Assembly: GCA_964550435.1 (NCBI GenBank)
Contig: CAZJZI010000005.1
Location: forward strand, 1-64,000
Direction: 5' to 3'
Source of the DNA: UBA11400 sp964550435
Lineage (GTDB): Bacteria; Bacteroidota; Rhodothermia; Balneolales; HLUCCA01
DNA length: 64,000 nt
The translations under genes and the position numbers were made by a program. This document shows, one piece after another, positions 33,885-42,272 of this stretch. How positions within the stretch are numbered: position 1 is the stretch's first letter; every line of letters starts with the position of its first letter. The notes under the pieces are model-generated. The model was not told where the DNA came from. It did no database searches and saw nothing but the letters and a program-made list of their open reading frames with translations.

Positions 33885-35357
33885 ATGGATCATTCTTTGG
33901 TTCCTTTACTGGCGATTCTGGTTTCACTTATAGCAGTGATCCCAATTCTATTGAGTTCATCCAAACCCAATCTGCGGGAAACGTGGACCATATTGGCTGC
34001 CGTCATCAAATTTGGCCTAGTACTTACACTCCTTCCTGGAGCATTAAATGGACATACGGTAATATTACCGCTTTTTGACCTTGCGCCGGGCATACCTCTG
34101 CTTCTTAAAGCTGATCCAATGGGGGTCTTTTTTGCTACTATTGCTTCTGGTTTGTGGATATTTACCTCATTCTACTCAATTGGATATGTTCGAGGTGCAG
34201 GTGAACACAAACAAACCCGGTATTTTGCCAGTTTTGCTGTGTGTTTATCCGCGACCATTGGAATCGCTTTCTCCGGTAATCTTGTAACATTCATTTTGTT
34301 CTATGAAATGCTTACACTGGCTACATACCCACTTGTGATTCATAATGAGAAAAAAGAAGCCATACAAGCCGGGCGAAAGTATCTCGGATTTACACTTACT
34401 GCTGGACTTCTACTCATAGCCGCAACAGCGCTTGTTTATCACTACACCGGTTCTGTCGACTTTGTGGCTGGTGGACTCTTTAACGGAGTTGATATTCCCT
34501 ATGTGAATATGCTGATTATATTCATGTTGTTTCTGGGAGCAGTAGGTGTTAAAGCGGGAATTATGCCTATTCATGGATGGTTGCCTGCCGCTATGGCAGC
34601 GCCAACACCTGTAAGCGCCTTGTTACATGCCGTTGCAGTTGTTAAATCAGGCGTATTTGCAGTTATAAGAGTCGTTGGTTTTGTAATTGGAACTGATGTG
34701 ATGGGAAACTATGGACTAAACGATATTCTAATCGTTCTGTCGGGTACAACCATTATTGTGGCATCACTTATAGCGTTTGCTCAGGATAACCTTAAACGAC
34801 GATTAGCCTATTCAACAGTTGGTCATCTTTCTTACATCGTTCTTGGTGTTGCCTTGCTCACTCCCTTAGGAATGCAAGGAAGCATCATGCACATTGCTGC
34901 ACACGCAACAATGAAGATTACATTGTTCTTCGTAGCAGGTGCTATATATGTTAACCTACACAAGACGGAGATTAGTCAACTCAACGGAATAGCCAAGGTA
35001 ATGCCTTGGACCATGGCTGCTTTTACAATCGGTTCGCTTGGGCTGGCCGGCGTACCACCACTAAATGGATTCTTGAGTAAGTGGTATCTGGCAATCGGAT
35101 CATTACAAGGAGATATGGTATTACCAGTCGTAATTCTTGTGATCAGTGGGCTTTTGAATATTGGCTATTTCTTTCCAATTATTCACAGAGCCTACTTCAG
35201 AAAAGGTGAGGGACTTGAAAAATATGGTGAGGCATCTCCCTTTATGGTTGTTCCGTTAATGGTTACTGCGATTCTGTCGATTTTATTCGGACTCTTCCCA
35301 GACTTGTTCTTTGGATTTTTCCAGTTAGCGAGCGCTGTGGCCGCTTCATTGTTTTAA
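33885..35357 (+). CDS. Second NuoN/L-like antiporter subunit
   Basis: A 490-residue paralogue of the preceding gene, beginning 48 bases after it. It has the same channel elements: helix 5 Glu in NLVTFILFYEMLTLATYPLV, VKAGIMPIHGWLPAAMAAPT, DNLKRRLAYSTVGHLSYI, HIAAHATMKITLFF and LAGVPPLNGFLSKWYLAIG. Family: proton-conducting transporter (MnhA N-terminal/MnhD/NuoM). It probably adds a second ion path and replaces part of the missing MrpA. Confidence 0.92.
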   Translation: MDHSLVPLLAILVSLIAVIPILLSSSKPNLRETWTILAAVIKFGLVLTLLPGALNGHTVILPLFDLAPGIPLLLKADPMGVFFATIASGLWIFTSFYSIGYVRGAGEHKQTRYFASFAVCLSATIGIAFSGNLVTFILFYEMLTLATYPLVIHNEKKEAIQAGRKYLGFTLTAGLLLIAATALVYHYTGSVDFVAGGLFNGVDIPYVNMLIIFMLFLGAVGVKAGIMPIHGWLPAAMAAPTPVSALLHAVAVVKSGVFAVIRVVGFVIGTDVMGNYGLNDILIVLSGTTIIVASLIAFAQDNLKRRLAYSTVGHLSYIVLGVALLTPLGMQGSIMHIAAHATMKITLFFVAGAIYVNLHKTEISQLNGIAKVMPWTMAAFTIGSLGLAGVPPLNGFLSKWYLAIGSLQGDMVLPVVILVISGLLNIGYFFPIIHRAYFRKGEGLEKYGEASPFMVVPLMVTAILSILFGLFPDLFFGFFQLASAVAASLF

Positions 35358-35390
35358 CACCCCAATTACACATTGATAACTTGAATTAAT

Positions 35391-35606
35391 ATGAAAAAAT
35401 GGCATTGGGTAGCTTTAGGAGTTTTGACCGTAATCAGTTTGATTCTGGAGTTCACTTTCCTGGCTGATTATGATTCGCATTGGTGGAATTCTATCCCGGC
35501 ATTTTATGCAATATGGGGTTTCCTGAGCTGTATTGTGATAATTTATGTTTCTAAATGGCTCGGAAAATTGTTCATCTTTAGAAAAGAAAATTACTATGAT
35601 AACTGA
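35391..35606 (+). CDS. Small two-helix membrane protein in antiporter operon
   Basis: A 71-residue protein with two membrane helices (VALGVLTVISLILEF and AIWGFLSCIVIIYVS) joined by an Asp/His/Trp-rich loop (ADYDSHWWNSIPAFYAIW). Not recognised as a named Mrp subunit. Similar small proteins occur beside MnhD genes in other FCB and deltaproteobacterial operons, but I cannot confirm homology. It overlaps the following large subunit by 11 bp, so it is translated with the complex and is a likely accessory subunit. Confidence 0.7.
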   Translation: MKKWHWVALGVLTVISLILEFTFLADYDSHWWNSIPAFYAIWGFLSCIVIIYVSKWLGKLFIFRKENYYDN

Positions 35607-37317
35607 AATGTTATTTTTCCCGGCTCTCGTACTGTTCTTAGGAGCGGCTATATTATCTGTTATTCCATGTAAGTACAGATCCAGCGCATTCTTAGTGTTT
35701 CCGGCACTTGCTCTTTTTGCAGTGTTCTCAATGCCGGATGGGTACACACTTACCATTCCTTTCGCAAGTTATGAACTAAACCCGGTCAATGTAGATGCTC
35801 TTAGTAGAGTATTTGGTATAATATTTGCCTTTATCGCAATTGTTGGTGGTGTTTACGCATTTCATATTCAGGATAAAACCCAACAACTATCTGCACTGAT
35901 ATATGCAGGTGGTGCACTCGGGGTCACATTTGCCGGCGATTGGTTTACACTTTTTGTGTTCTGGGAAATCATGGCCGTTTCATCCACCTATCTAATTTGG
36001 GCTCGTAAGGAGTCAGACTCAGATACAGTTGGACTGCGATATTTACTTGTTCATATTTTTGGTGGTGGATTACTGTTTAGTGGAATATTGATGCATATTG
36101 CTCAAACTGGCAGTGTCACTATTACTGCTCTACCTGATGAATACACTATTTCGTCGGTTCTTATGCTATTAGGGGTAGCTCTCAATTCTGCAATTCCTCC
36201 ACTCCATGCATGGCTTGCCGATGCATATCCACGTGCTACCATCACTGGTGCTGTGTTCATGTCAGCTTTTACAACCAAATCCGCAGTATATGTTCTTATA
36301 AGAGTATTTCCAGGATGGGATATACTCTTATGGCTAGGGGTTGTTATGGCATTATATGGGGTTGTTTATGCGGTATTAGCAAATGATATCAGACAAATTC
36401 TTGCTTATCACATTGTGAGTCAGGTGGGATATATGGTGGCTGGTGTCGGACTGGGGACAGAGATGGCCTTAAATGGAACAGCGGCCCATGCATTCAGCCA
36501 CATATTATATAAGTCTCTACTTTTCATGGGGGCAGGTGTAGTATTGTATTCCACAGGTAAAAGTAAGTTGACCGAACTTGGAGGATTTGCTTCAAAAATG
36601 AAGGTGGTGGTCTTTCTATACATGATTGGTGCGTTCTCAATTTCTGGTTTCCCATTCTTTAATGGATTCATTAGCAAGTCTATGATTGTGTCTGCAATGG
36701 GCAACGCTCATGCTGAAACGGCCATGCTGTTACTTATTTTAGCATCCGTGGGTACGTTCCTTCACACAGGACTTAAACTCCCATATTTTACATGGTTTGG
36801 TGAGGCTAATTCTGAAATAACAGTTAAACCCATCCCACAAAATATGATTGTTGCAATGGGTATCGGAGCTTTTTTCTGTACTTTATTTGGCGTGTATCCT
36901 GATTTGCTCTACAGATACCTTCCTTACGCCAATGACTATCAACCATATACCATTTATCATTTTGTTGAAATGATCCAAATTCTTGTATTTACTTTTGTTG
37001 GATTCTGGCTACTTCGTGGCAAATTGTCGGGCGAACCATACCTGGCACTAGACACTGATTGGTTCTATCGTAAACCGGCGGCGCTCGTTAAGAGAATATT
37101 TGTTTATGGTGTAGACAAGACATTTGATAAAGCTGAAGATGTAGTTTTAAGTACTCGGGTTGCTGTATCTAAAAGATTTATTAATCCAATGCAATGGCTT
37201 AATCCATTTACATCCTCTTCAAACCAGGCTAAAAGCTATAGCTCTGGTATTGAAGTTGTTCTCGCTTTTATTCTAATGGTATTCGGAATTATTTCTCTGG
37301 TCTATTTTTTGGTATAA
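35596..37317 (+). CDS. Third NuoN/L-like antiporter subunit with extended C-terminus
   Basis: A 573-residue membrane subunit from the ATG at 35596. The core has WFTLFVFWEIMAVSSTYLIW (helix 5 Glu), LNSAIPPLHAWLADAYPRAT, NDIRQILAYHIVSQVGYMVAG, HAFSHILYKSLLFMGAG and FSISGFPFFNGFISKSM. After residue 450 a long hydrophilic and amphipathic segment (DTDWFYRKPAALVKRIFVYG) precedes a final membrane helix, like the lateral-helix extension of NuoL. The frame upstream to 35545 lies in the 71-residue gene. Last gene of the operon, followed by a strong terminator. Confidence 0.9.
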   Translation: MITEMLFFPALVLFLGAAILSVIPCKYRSSAFLVFPALALFAVFSMPDGYTLTIPFASYELNPVNVDALSRVFGIIFAFIAIVGGVYAFHIQDKTQQLSALIYAGGALGVTFAGDWFTLFVFWEIMAVSSTYLIWARKESDSDTVGLRYLLVHIFGGGLLFSGILMHIAQTGSVTITALPDEYTISSVLMLLGVALNSAIPPLHAWLADAYPRATITGAVFMSAFTTKSAVYVLIRVFPGWDILLWLGVVMALYGVVYAVLANDIRQILAYHIVSQVGYMVAGVGLGTEMALNGTAAHAFSHILYKSLLFMGAGVVLYSTGKSKLTELGGFASKMKVVVFLYMIGAFSISGFPFFNGFISKSMIVSAMGNAHAETAMLLLILASVGTFLHTGLKLPYFTWFGEANSEITVKPIPQNMIVAMGIGAFFCTLFGVYPDLLYRYLPYANDYQPYTIYHFVEMIQILVFTFVGFWLLRGKLSGEPYLALDTDWFYRKPAALVKRIFVYGVDKTFDKAEDVVLSTRVAVSKRFINPMQWLNPFTSSSNQAKSYSSGIEVVLAFILMVFGIISLVYFLV

Positions 37318-37338
37318 CCATCAGTTCTAAACATAAAT

Positions 37339-37375
37339 AAAGCCCCCTTTTTTCTGGACAGAAGGGGGCTTTTTC
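37339..37375. terminator. Strong intrinsic terminator ending the antiporter operon
   Basis: AAAGCCCCCTT pairs perfectly with AAGGGGGCTTT, with a T-run downstream on the plus strand and an A-tract upstream. It serves the convergent antiporter operon and DUF4097 gene. Confidence 0.92.
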
Positions 37376-37392
37376 TTTTTAAAATGGAGTAG

Positions 37393-38376
37393 TTAATTCC
37401 ATTCTACATTTACGCTACCACCGCTAGTTCTCATCGAAATTGCGTAACCTCCGCCATTCATAGATCCCGACACTGAACTGCGCTTTGTTTCACCGGTGAA
37501 GTTTTGCAATGGGATGTTAACGGAATTTCCTTTGAGATCCAGATTATATCCCAGTCCATTAGGTAGTGTAGCTCTTATTGTTCCACCACTTGTTCTGAGG
37601 GAAATTGGACCCTCAACTTTCAGCATGTTTGCTCTTATTGATCCACCACTTGTTGAAGCGTCTACCTCGCCTGAGAGATTATCAAGATTTATACTACCAC
37701 CAGACGTAGAAAGCTCAACTTTTCCAGCGGTGTTCTTAGCAGAAATACTTCCGCCACTTGTTCTAACATTGATTTCGCCTCCAGACTCATTCAATGAAAT
37801 GGAGCCACCGCTAGTTCTTGCATCGACAACCCCGCCAAGATTATTCAAACTCAATGAACCACCTGAAGTACGTGCTTGAAGTGACCCGTTAAGTTCATCC
37901 AATGATATTGATCCACCGCTAGTTCGAACGTCTATATTGAAATTTACAGGTACAAGCACCTCAAAGGAGATGGACTCATTATTTCGTGAAAGTATGGTCT
38001 GTCGGATATTTTTTCTTTCTGCACTTGCAATTATTGTATTGCCCGATTTTGTTATTTCAATATCGAAGTTAGAAAGATCCGTGTCCTCTGGAAGAAGGTA
38101 CTTTCCGCCCCTTCGAACATACATTCTGACTTCTGCTTCGTCTACATCCGCACCTTTAACTTTAATGCTTCCTCCGGATGTTCGTAGCTCCAGATTTTCA
38201 CCAGATGATGCAGCAAAGCGGTGCACACTATAGGCGTTACTGTTGTCCTGTTTTTTGTATTTATAGTAGATATAGTCTAATCGTGTACTGTCATTATCTA
38301 ATACTGTATTTCCTGCTCCCATGAAGATGAGAGCGCCCATAATTATTATAGCTGATAAACTTTTAAACATATTCAT
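37393..38376 (-). CDS. Exported DUF4097-type beta-solenoid protein with 18-residue RTSGGS repeats
   Basis: A 327-residue exported protein with a hydrophobic signal segment (residues 5-22). TSGGS/T motifs begin at residues 66, 152, 170, 188, 206, 224, 242, 262 and 317; the six from 152 to 242 are spaced exactly 18 residues apart, each within a pattern like xxRTSGGSISLxxLxGxV. This is the layout of a short-coil right-handed beta-solenoid and matches the DUF4097 (putative adhesin) family. No binding partner can be read from the sequence. Divergent from proline dehydrogenase. Confidence 0.82.
   Translation of the reverse strand: MNMFKSLSAIIIMGALIFMGAGNTVLDNDSTRLDYIYYKYKKQDNSNAYSVHRFAASSGENLELRTSGGSIKVKGADVDEAEVRMYVRRGGKYLLPEDTDLSNFDIEITKSGNTIIASAERKNIRQTILSRNNESISFEVLVPVNFNIDVRTSGGSISLDELNGSLQARTSGGSLSLNNLGGVVDARTSGGSISLNESGGEINVRTSGGSISAKNTAGKVELSTSGGSINLDNLSGEVDASTSGGSIRANMLKVEGPISLRTSGGTIRATLPNGLGYNLDLKGNSVNIPLQNFTGETKRSSVSGSMNGGGYAISMRTSGGSVNVEWN
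37634..37926 (-). repeat. Tandem 54-bp coding repeat (18-residue unit)
   Basis: Six consecutive copies of an 18-codon unit centred on RTSGGS, in perfect register, inside the DUF4097 gene. Copies differ at the DNA level (ordinary synonymous and conservative changes), suggesting an old internal duplication under selection for the coil period. Confidence 0.85.
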
Positions 38377-38519
38377 TGTGTTTCCTCACCGATTGATTGT
38401 GAATTTCGGAGTGTTTATACGACCCAACTGGTAAAATGTTTAGAAAAGGGCTTCCTATTGATTAAACAGACTAGAAAAATCCATAAATTTGGGCATCAAT
38501 TTAATCTAATCACACCCCT

Positions 38520-39371
38520 ATGAAGTTACCATTTGCACTGGCAAAGAGATTTGTTGCCGGAGAAGCCTTTGAGCAGGCTGTTTCCAAAGTTAAAGATCTG
38601 AATGATAAAGGTATTGCAGTCACATTAGACTTACTCGGTGAAAATGTAACAGAGAAAAAAGTAGCCGATGATACCAGGGAGGAGTATAAAGATCTTATCA
38701 AAGGTATATCAGACCTTGGATTGAATTCCAGCATTTCGATCAAATTAACCATGATGGGTTTAGATATTGACCGAAACTATACAAGAGATAACCTTTTTTC
38801 ACTTTTGGATGTAGCCAAAGAGCACAACAGTTTTGTCCGAATTGACATGGAAGGGACTGACTACACGCAGGAAACCGTTGATATCTTTAAAGAAGCTCAG
38901 AAAGTTTATGGGAGTAGTGTAGGAATTGTAATTCAAGCATACTTGCACCGATCTAAGGGCGACATCGATGATTTGGCGTCTGTAGGGGCAGACGTTCGAT
39001 TATGCAAAGGAGCATACAGTGAACCTGAGCGATTGGCTATTCAAAAAATGCCACAGATTCGTGATGCCTATAAAGAATATGCCAAAGTACTTCTTGCTAA
39101 AACACCCTATCCCAGAATGGCTACACATGATGATCAACTAATCGATTTTATTAAATCATATGTTGCTGAGCAAGGCTTAGACAAGTCTCGATTTGAGTTT
39201 CAAATGCTTTATGGTCTACGTCAGGACACCTGTGAGCAAATGGTCAAAGATGGATATAATGTAAGGGTATATGTACCATATGGCACGATGTGGGTTCCAT
39301 ACTTTACACGACGACTGAAGGAGAGAAAAGAAAATGTATTCTTTGTACTCTCTAATCTATTTAAGAAATAG
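38520..39371 (+). CDS. Proline dehydrogenase (FAD-dependent)
   Basis: A 283-residue stand-alone proline dehydrogenase, which oxidises proline to pyrroline-5-carboxylate with FAD and feeds electrons to the membrane chain. The TIM-barrel motifs are visible: SISIKLTMMGLD, FVRIDMEGTDYT, VGIVIQAYLHRS, VRLCKGAYSEPE, MATHDD and the C-terminal YNVRVYVPYGTMWVPYFTRR that binds flavin and the substrate carboxylate. No P5C dehydrogenase gene is adjacent. Confidence 0.93.
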   Translation: MKLPFALAKRFVAGEAFEQAVSKVKDLNDKGIAVTLDLLGENVTEKKVADDTREEYKDLIKGISDLGLNSSISIKLTMMGLDIDRNYTRDNLFSLLDVAKEHNSFVRIDMEGTDYTQETVDIFKEAQKVYGSSVGIVIQAYLHRSKGDIDDLASVGADVRLCKGAYSEPERLAIQKMPQIRDAYKEYAKVLLAKTPYPRMATHDDQLIDFIKSYVAEQGLDKSRFEFQMLYGLRQDTCEQMVKDGYNVRVYVPYGTMWVPYFTRRLKERKENVFFVLSNLFKK

Positions 39372-39433
39372 GGTTAAAACTGGTCGATAAACCTTCCGTG
39401 TCACAAAAAAAGTAGATAGTAACCCGAAAATTG

Positions 39434-39463
39434 TTGACAATTGGTGGAAAAATGAAGTATATT
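39434..39463 (+). promoter_or_regulatory. Promoter of tRNA-Asp
   Basis: TTGACA (39434-39439), an 18-base spacer and TATATT (39458-39463) form a near-consensus sigma-70 promoter. The same bases also fit TTG...TAnnTTTA. Start of transcription would be near 39470, about 30 bases before the mature tRNA. Confidence 0.75.
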
Positions 39464-39501
39464 TAGGGCCTATCACAAAATGGTGGTTAACGCCATTTGA
39501 T

Positions 39502-39575
39502 GGTCCGGTAGTTCAGTTGGTTAGAACGCCTGCCTGTCACGCAGGAGGTCGAGGGTTCGAGTCCCTTCCGGATCG
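39502..39575 (+). tRNA. tRNA-Asp (anticodon GTC)
   Basis: A 74-base cloverleaf. Acceptor GGTCCGG pairs with CCGGATC (one G-U), discriminator G. The anticodon stem CCTGC/GCAGG encloses loop CTGTCAC with GTC at 39536-39538. The T arm contains GGTTCGAGTCC. CCA is not encoded (GCAGAA follows), so it is added by the tRNA nucleotidyltransferase. Confidence 0.96.
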
Positions 39576-39578
39576 CAG

Positions 39579-39611
39579 AAGCCATCTATCATTCGGTAGA
39601 TGGCTTTTTTT
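39579..39611 (+). terminator. Intrinsic terminator after tRNA-Asp
   Basis: AAGCCATCTA pairs perfectly with TAGATGGCTT over an eight-base loop, followed by a run of Ts. It begins four bases past the tRNA, so the tRNA is a single-gene transcript. Confidence 0.92.
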
Positions 39612-39666
39612 ATTTGTGCGAACGTGCAATACATGCTCATCTAAGTAATTAAAAAACAGTAATATA

Positions 39667-41559
39667 ATGACTCATAAATCAATTTATCCAACGTATGATG
39701 TTATTGTAGTCGGAGGTGGTCACGCTGGAAGTGAAGCTGCTGGAGCTGCTGCTCAAATGGGTTGTAAGACTCTGCTAATTACGATGAATCTGAATGCAAT
39801 TGCTCAGATGTCATGTAATCCAGCAATGGGTGGGGTTGCAAAGGGTCAATTACTTAGAGAAGTTGACGCGCTCGGTGGACTGTCTGGAATCGTTACTGAC
39901 AAATCAACAGTTCAGTTTAGAATGTTGAATAGGTCTAAGGGTCCGGCTATGTGGAGTCCTCGGGCACAGTGTGACCGAATGTTATATGCTCAAGAGATGC
40001 GAAAAATGCTTGAGAGTAAAAAGAATCTGTACTTTAGACAAGATAATGTCATCAAGGTTCTCATTAATGAAGACAAGCAGGCCTATGGAGTAGTAACACA
40101 AACGGGACAAGAGATACTGTCGAAAGCTGTTGTTTTGACCAGCGGGACGTTTCTAAACGGATTAATACACATTGGCGAAAAACAGTATGGTGGTGGCCGC
40201 TCAGGCGAAAGAGCATCTCATGGAATCACTGAATGTTTGGAAGACCAGGGTTTTGAATCTGGAAGACTCAAAACGGGAACACCGCCTCGGCTTGATGGAA
40301 GAACAGTGAATTATGAAAAACTTGAAATTCAATATGGTGATGAAGACTCTGAATCATTCTCTTTTCTCTCCAAGGAGGTTCTCCCGGTTGATAAACAATT
40401 AACCTGCTGGATTGGCTATACAAATCCAGAAGTTCATGAAATGCTTAAGACCGGATTTGATAGAAGTCCAATGTTTAATGGATCCATAAAGTCAACGGGC
40501 CCAAGATATTGTCCAAGTATTGAAGATAAGATTAATCGTTTTTCCGACAGAGACAGACATCAGCTGTTTCTTGAGCCTGAAGGTTGGGACACCTATGAGA
40601 TGTATCTTAACGGATTTTCAACCAGTCTCCCTGAAGATGTTCAGTATAAAGCGCTACAAACAGTACCCGGATTCGAAGAGGTCGTAATGCTACGACCTGG
40701 TTATGCCATTGAATACGATTTTTTCCCTCCTCATCAAATCTACAGAAGTATGGAGACAAAAATTGTAGCTAATCTATTTTTCGCTGGACAAATAAATGGA
40801 ACTACTGGTTACGAAGAGGCCGCTTGTCAGGGATTAATGGCTGGTATCAATGCGGCAAGGAAAGTCCAAGAAAAGGAACCTGTTATACTCAAACGATCGG
40901 AAGCATATATTGGAGTATTAATCGATGATCTGGTAGGCAAGGGGACAGACGAGCCTTATAGAATGTTTACCTCCAGAGCAGAGCACAGAATATTACTCAG
41001 GCAGGATAATGCTGATCTTAGATTAACAAAGATCGGTTATGAAATTGGCCTTGCGGAAGAAGATCGATACCATTTAATGACGGCAAAGTCTGAAGCAGTA
41101 GACAAAGTTCATAAAATAATTGCCGATCATTCCGCTCAACCAAACATAATCGATTCATATCTTGAAGAACAGGGGACGTCACCTCTTAAACAAGCTGTGA
41201 AGTTGCCAACTATTGTAACTCGCCCGCAAGTATCTCTTGCAGGTATTCTGACAGTAGATACTGAATTGGCTACAAAGATTTCTGAAATAACATCAGACAA
41301 ACAAGTCGTCGATCAGGTTGAGATCCAATTAAAATACGCCGGCTATATCGAAAAAGAATTCGAAATGGTAGATGAAATCAACCGACAGGAAAATCTGATT
41401 GTTCCAGATAAAATAAACTACGACCAAATTAAAAGTCTATCTTCTGAAGGTGTTGCAAAGCTAAAGAAAGTAAGACCAGAAACTATCGGACAGGCAAGCA
41501 GAATAAGTGGTGTTACACCAAGTGACATTGCTGTACTCATGATTTATCTCAAAAAATAA
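39667..41559 (+). CDS. mnmG: tRNA uridine-5-carboxymethylaminomethyl modification enzyme, FAD subunit
   Basis: MnmG (GidA) acts with MnmE to modify U34 of several tRNAs. The 630-residue protein has the FAD-binding VVGGGHAGSEAAGAAAQMG at the N-terminus, then SCNPAMGGVAKGQLLREVDA and MLNRSKGPAMWSPRAQCDR. RLKTGTPPRLDGRTV, GQINGTTGYEEAACQGLMAG and the C-terminal helical domain that contacts MnmE follow. It is followed 11 bases later by rsmG, the classic gidA-gidB pair found near replication origins. Confidence 0.98.
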   Translation: MTHKSIYPTYDVIVVGGGHAGSEAAGAAAQMGCKTLLITMNLNAIAQMSCNPAMGGVAKGQLLREVDALGGLSGIVTDKSTVQFRMLNRSKGPAMWSPRAQCDRMLYAQEMRKMLESKKNLYFRQDNVIKVLINEDKQAYGVVTQTGQEILSKAVVLTSGTFLNGLIHIGEKQYGGGRSGERASHGITECLEDQGFESGRLKTGTPPRLDGRTVNYEKLEIQYGDEDSESFSFLSKEVLPVDKQLTCWIGYTNPEVHEMLKTGFDRSPMFNGSIKSTGPRYCPSIEDKINRFSDRDRHQLFLEPEGWDTYEMYLNGFSTSLPEDVQYKALQTVPGFEEVVMLRPGYAIEYDFFPPHQIYRSMETKIVANLFFAGQINGTTGYEEAACQGLMAGINAARKVQEKEPVILKRSEAYIGVLIDDLVGKGTDEPYRMFTSRAEHRILLRQDNADLRLTKIGYEIGLAEEDRYHLMTAKSEAVDKVHKIIADHSAQPNIIDSYLEEQGTSPLKQAVKLPTIVTRPQVSLAGILTVDTELATKISEITSDKQVVDQVEIQLKYAGYIEKEFEMVDEINRQENLIVPDKINYDQIKSLSSEGVAKLKKVRPETIGQASRISGVTPSDIAVLMIYLKK

Positions 41560-41570
41560 CAGGAACAATA

Positions 41571-42272
41571 ATGTTTCACGTGAAACATACAATTTCAACT
41601 GGAAGTGTTTCACGTGAAACATTGGAGTTAGTTGAAAGTCAAATTGCCGAGAATAGGGGATTGATTAGTGAGTATATCAGTAAGTTGCTTTATTGGAACA
41701 AGCGAGTAAACCTGGTTAGCAGGGATCTATCTGTAGAACTGATTGGCAAACATGTGGCGCATTCACTCATGATCCAGTATTCATCTGTATGGAACAACGA
41801 CGCAAGCCTAATCGTTGACGCTGGTTCTGGTGGCGGTCTTCCTGGGATTCCACTTGCTATGGTTTCAGGGAATCAATTTGAACTAGTTGATATCGTCGAG
41901 AAAAAAATGATGGCTTGTAAAGATATTGTAAGATCAATTGGAGTTCGAAATGTAAAGACAAAACACTCGAGTATTGAGCAAATAGTCCATAGTGTACCAT
42001 TTCTATATGTAACGAAGCATGCGTTTAAGTTGAATGATTTTTTGCAATTAACAGAGGGACAAAATTATTCAGCCGCAATTTTTCTCAAGGGGGATGATTA
42101 CGAGAGTGAATTAAATGAATGTGAATCATCATTAATGCTTGAAGTAATCAAATTGTCCGATTATCATAGTGATATATTCTACGCAGGAAAAAATGTAGTC
42201 ACCCTCTTCAATCCACATGAAAAGCCAAGAACGCAGGCTTCAGATTCTTCTGATGCTTCAGTCGAGACGTAA
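41571..42272 (+). CDS. rsmG: 16S rRNA (guanine-N7) methyltransferase RsmG, with parS sites in its 5' coding end
   Basis: RsmG (GidB) methylates 16S rRNA G527 using SAM. The 233-residue protein has LLYWNKRVNLVSRDL, then the SAM-binding VDAGSGGGLPGIPLAM and FELVDIVEKK. The first 18 residues (MFHVKHTISTGSVSRETL) are encoded by two parS palindromes and their spacer, giving FHVK and VSRET, an N-terminal oddity known in other gidB genes. The start is supported by AGGA six bases upstream. The last 56 bases overlap the WYL regulator gene. Confidence 0.95.
   Translation: MFHVKHTISTGSVSRETLELVESQIAENRGLISEYISKLLYWNKRVNLVSRDLSVELIGKHVAHSLMIQYSSVWNNDASLIVDAGSGGGLPGIPLAMVSGNQFELVDIVEKKMMACKDIVRSIGVRNVKTKHSSIEQIVHSVPFLYVTKHAFKLNDFLQLTEGQNYSAAIFLKGDDYESELNECESSLMLEVIKLSDYHSDIFYAGKNVVTLFNPHEKPRTQASDSSDASVET
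41572..41587. promoter_or_regulatory. parS: parS site 1
   Basis: TGTTTCACGTGAAACA is a perfect 16-bp match to the bacterial ParB-binding consensus TGTTNCACGTGAAACA; the palindrome extends to 18 bp (41571-41588). It begins at the rsmG start codon. ParB loads here, spreads and organises the origin region for segregation. Confidence 0.95.
41606..41621. promoter_or_regulatory. parS: parS site 2
   Basis: A second perfect TGTTTCACGTGAAACA, centred 34 bp from the first and also within the rsmG coding sequence. Two identical sites at this spacing cannot be chance and mark an origin-proximal centromere. Confidence 0.95.

Noticed and set aside
37634..37926. 54-bp periodic repeat considered as a CRISPR or DNA satellite
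   Set aside because: The period is in frame, the protein motif is conserved while DNA varies, and there are no unique spacers; it is a protein repeat.
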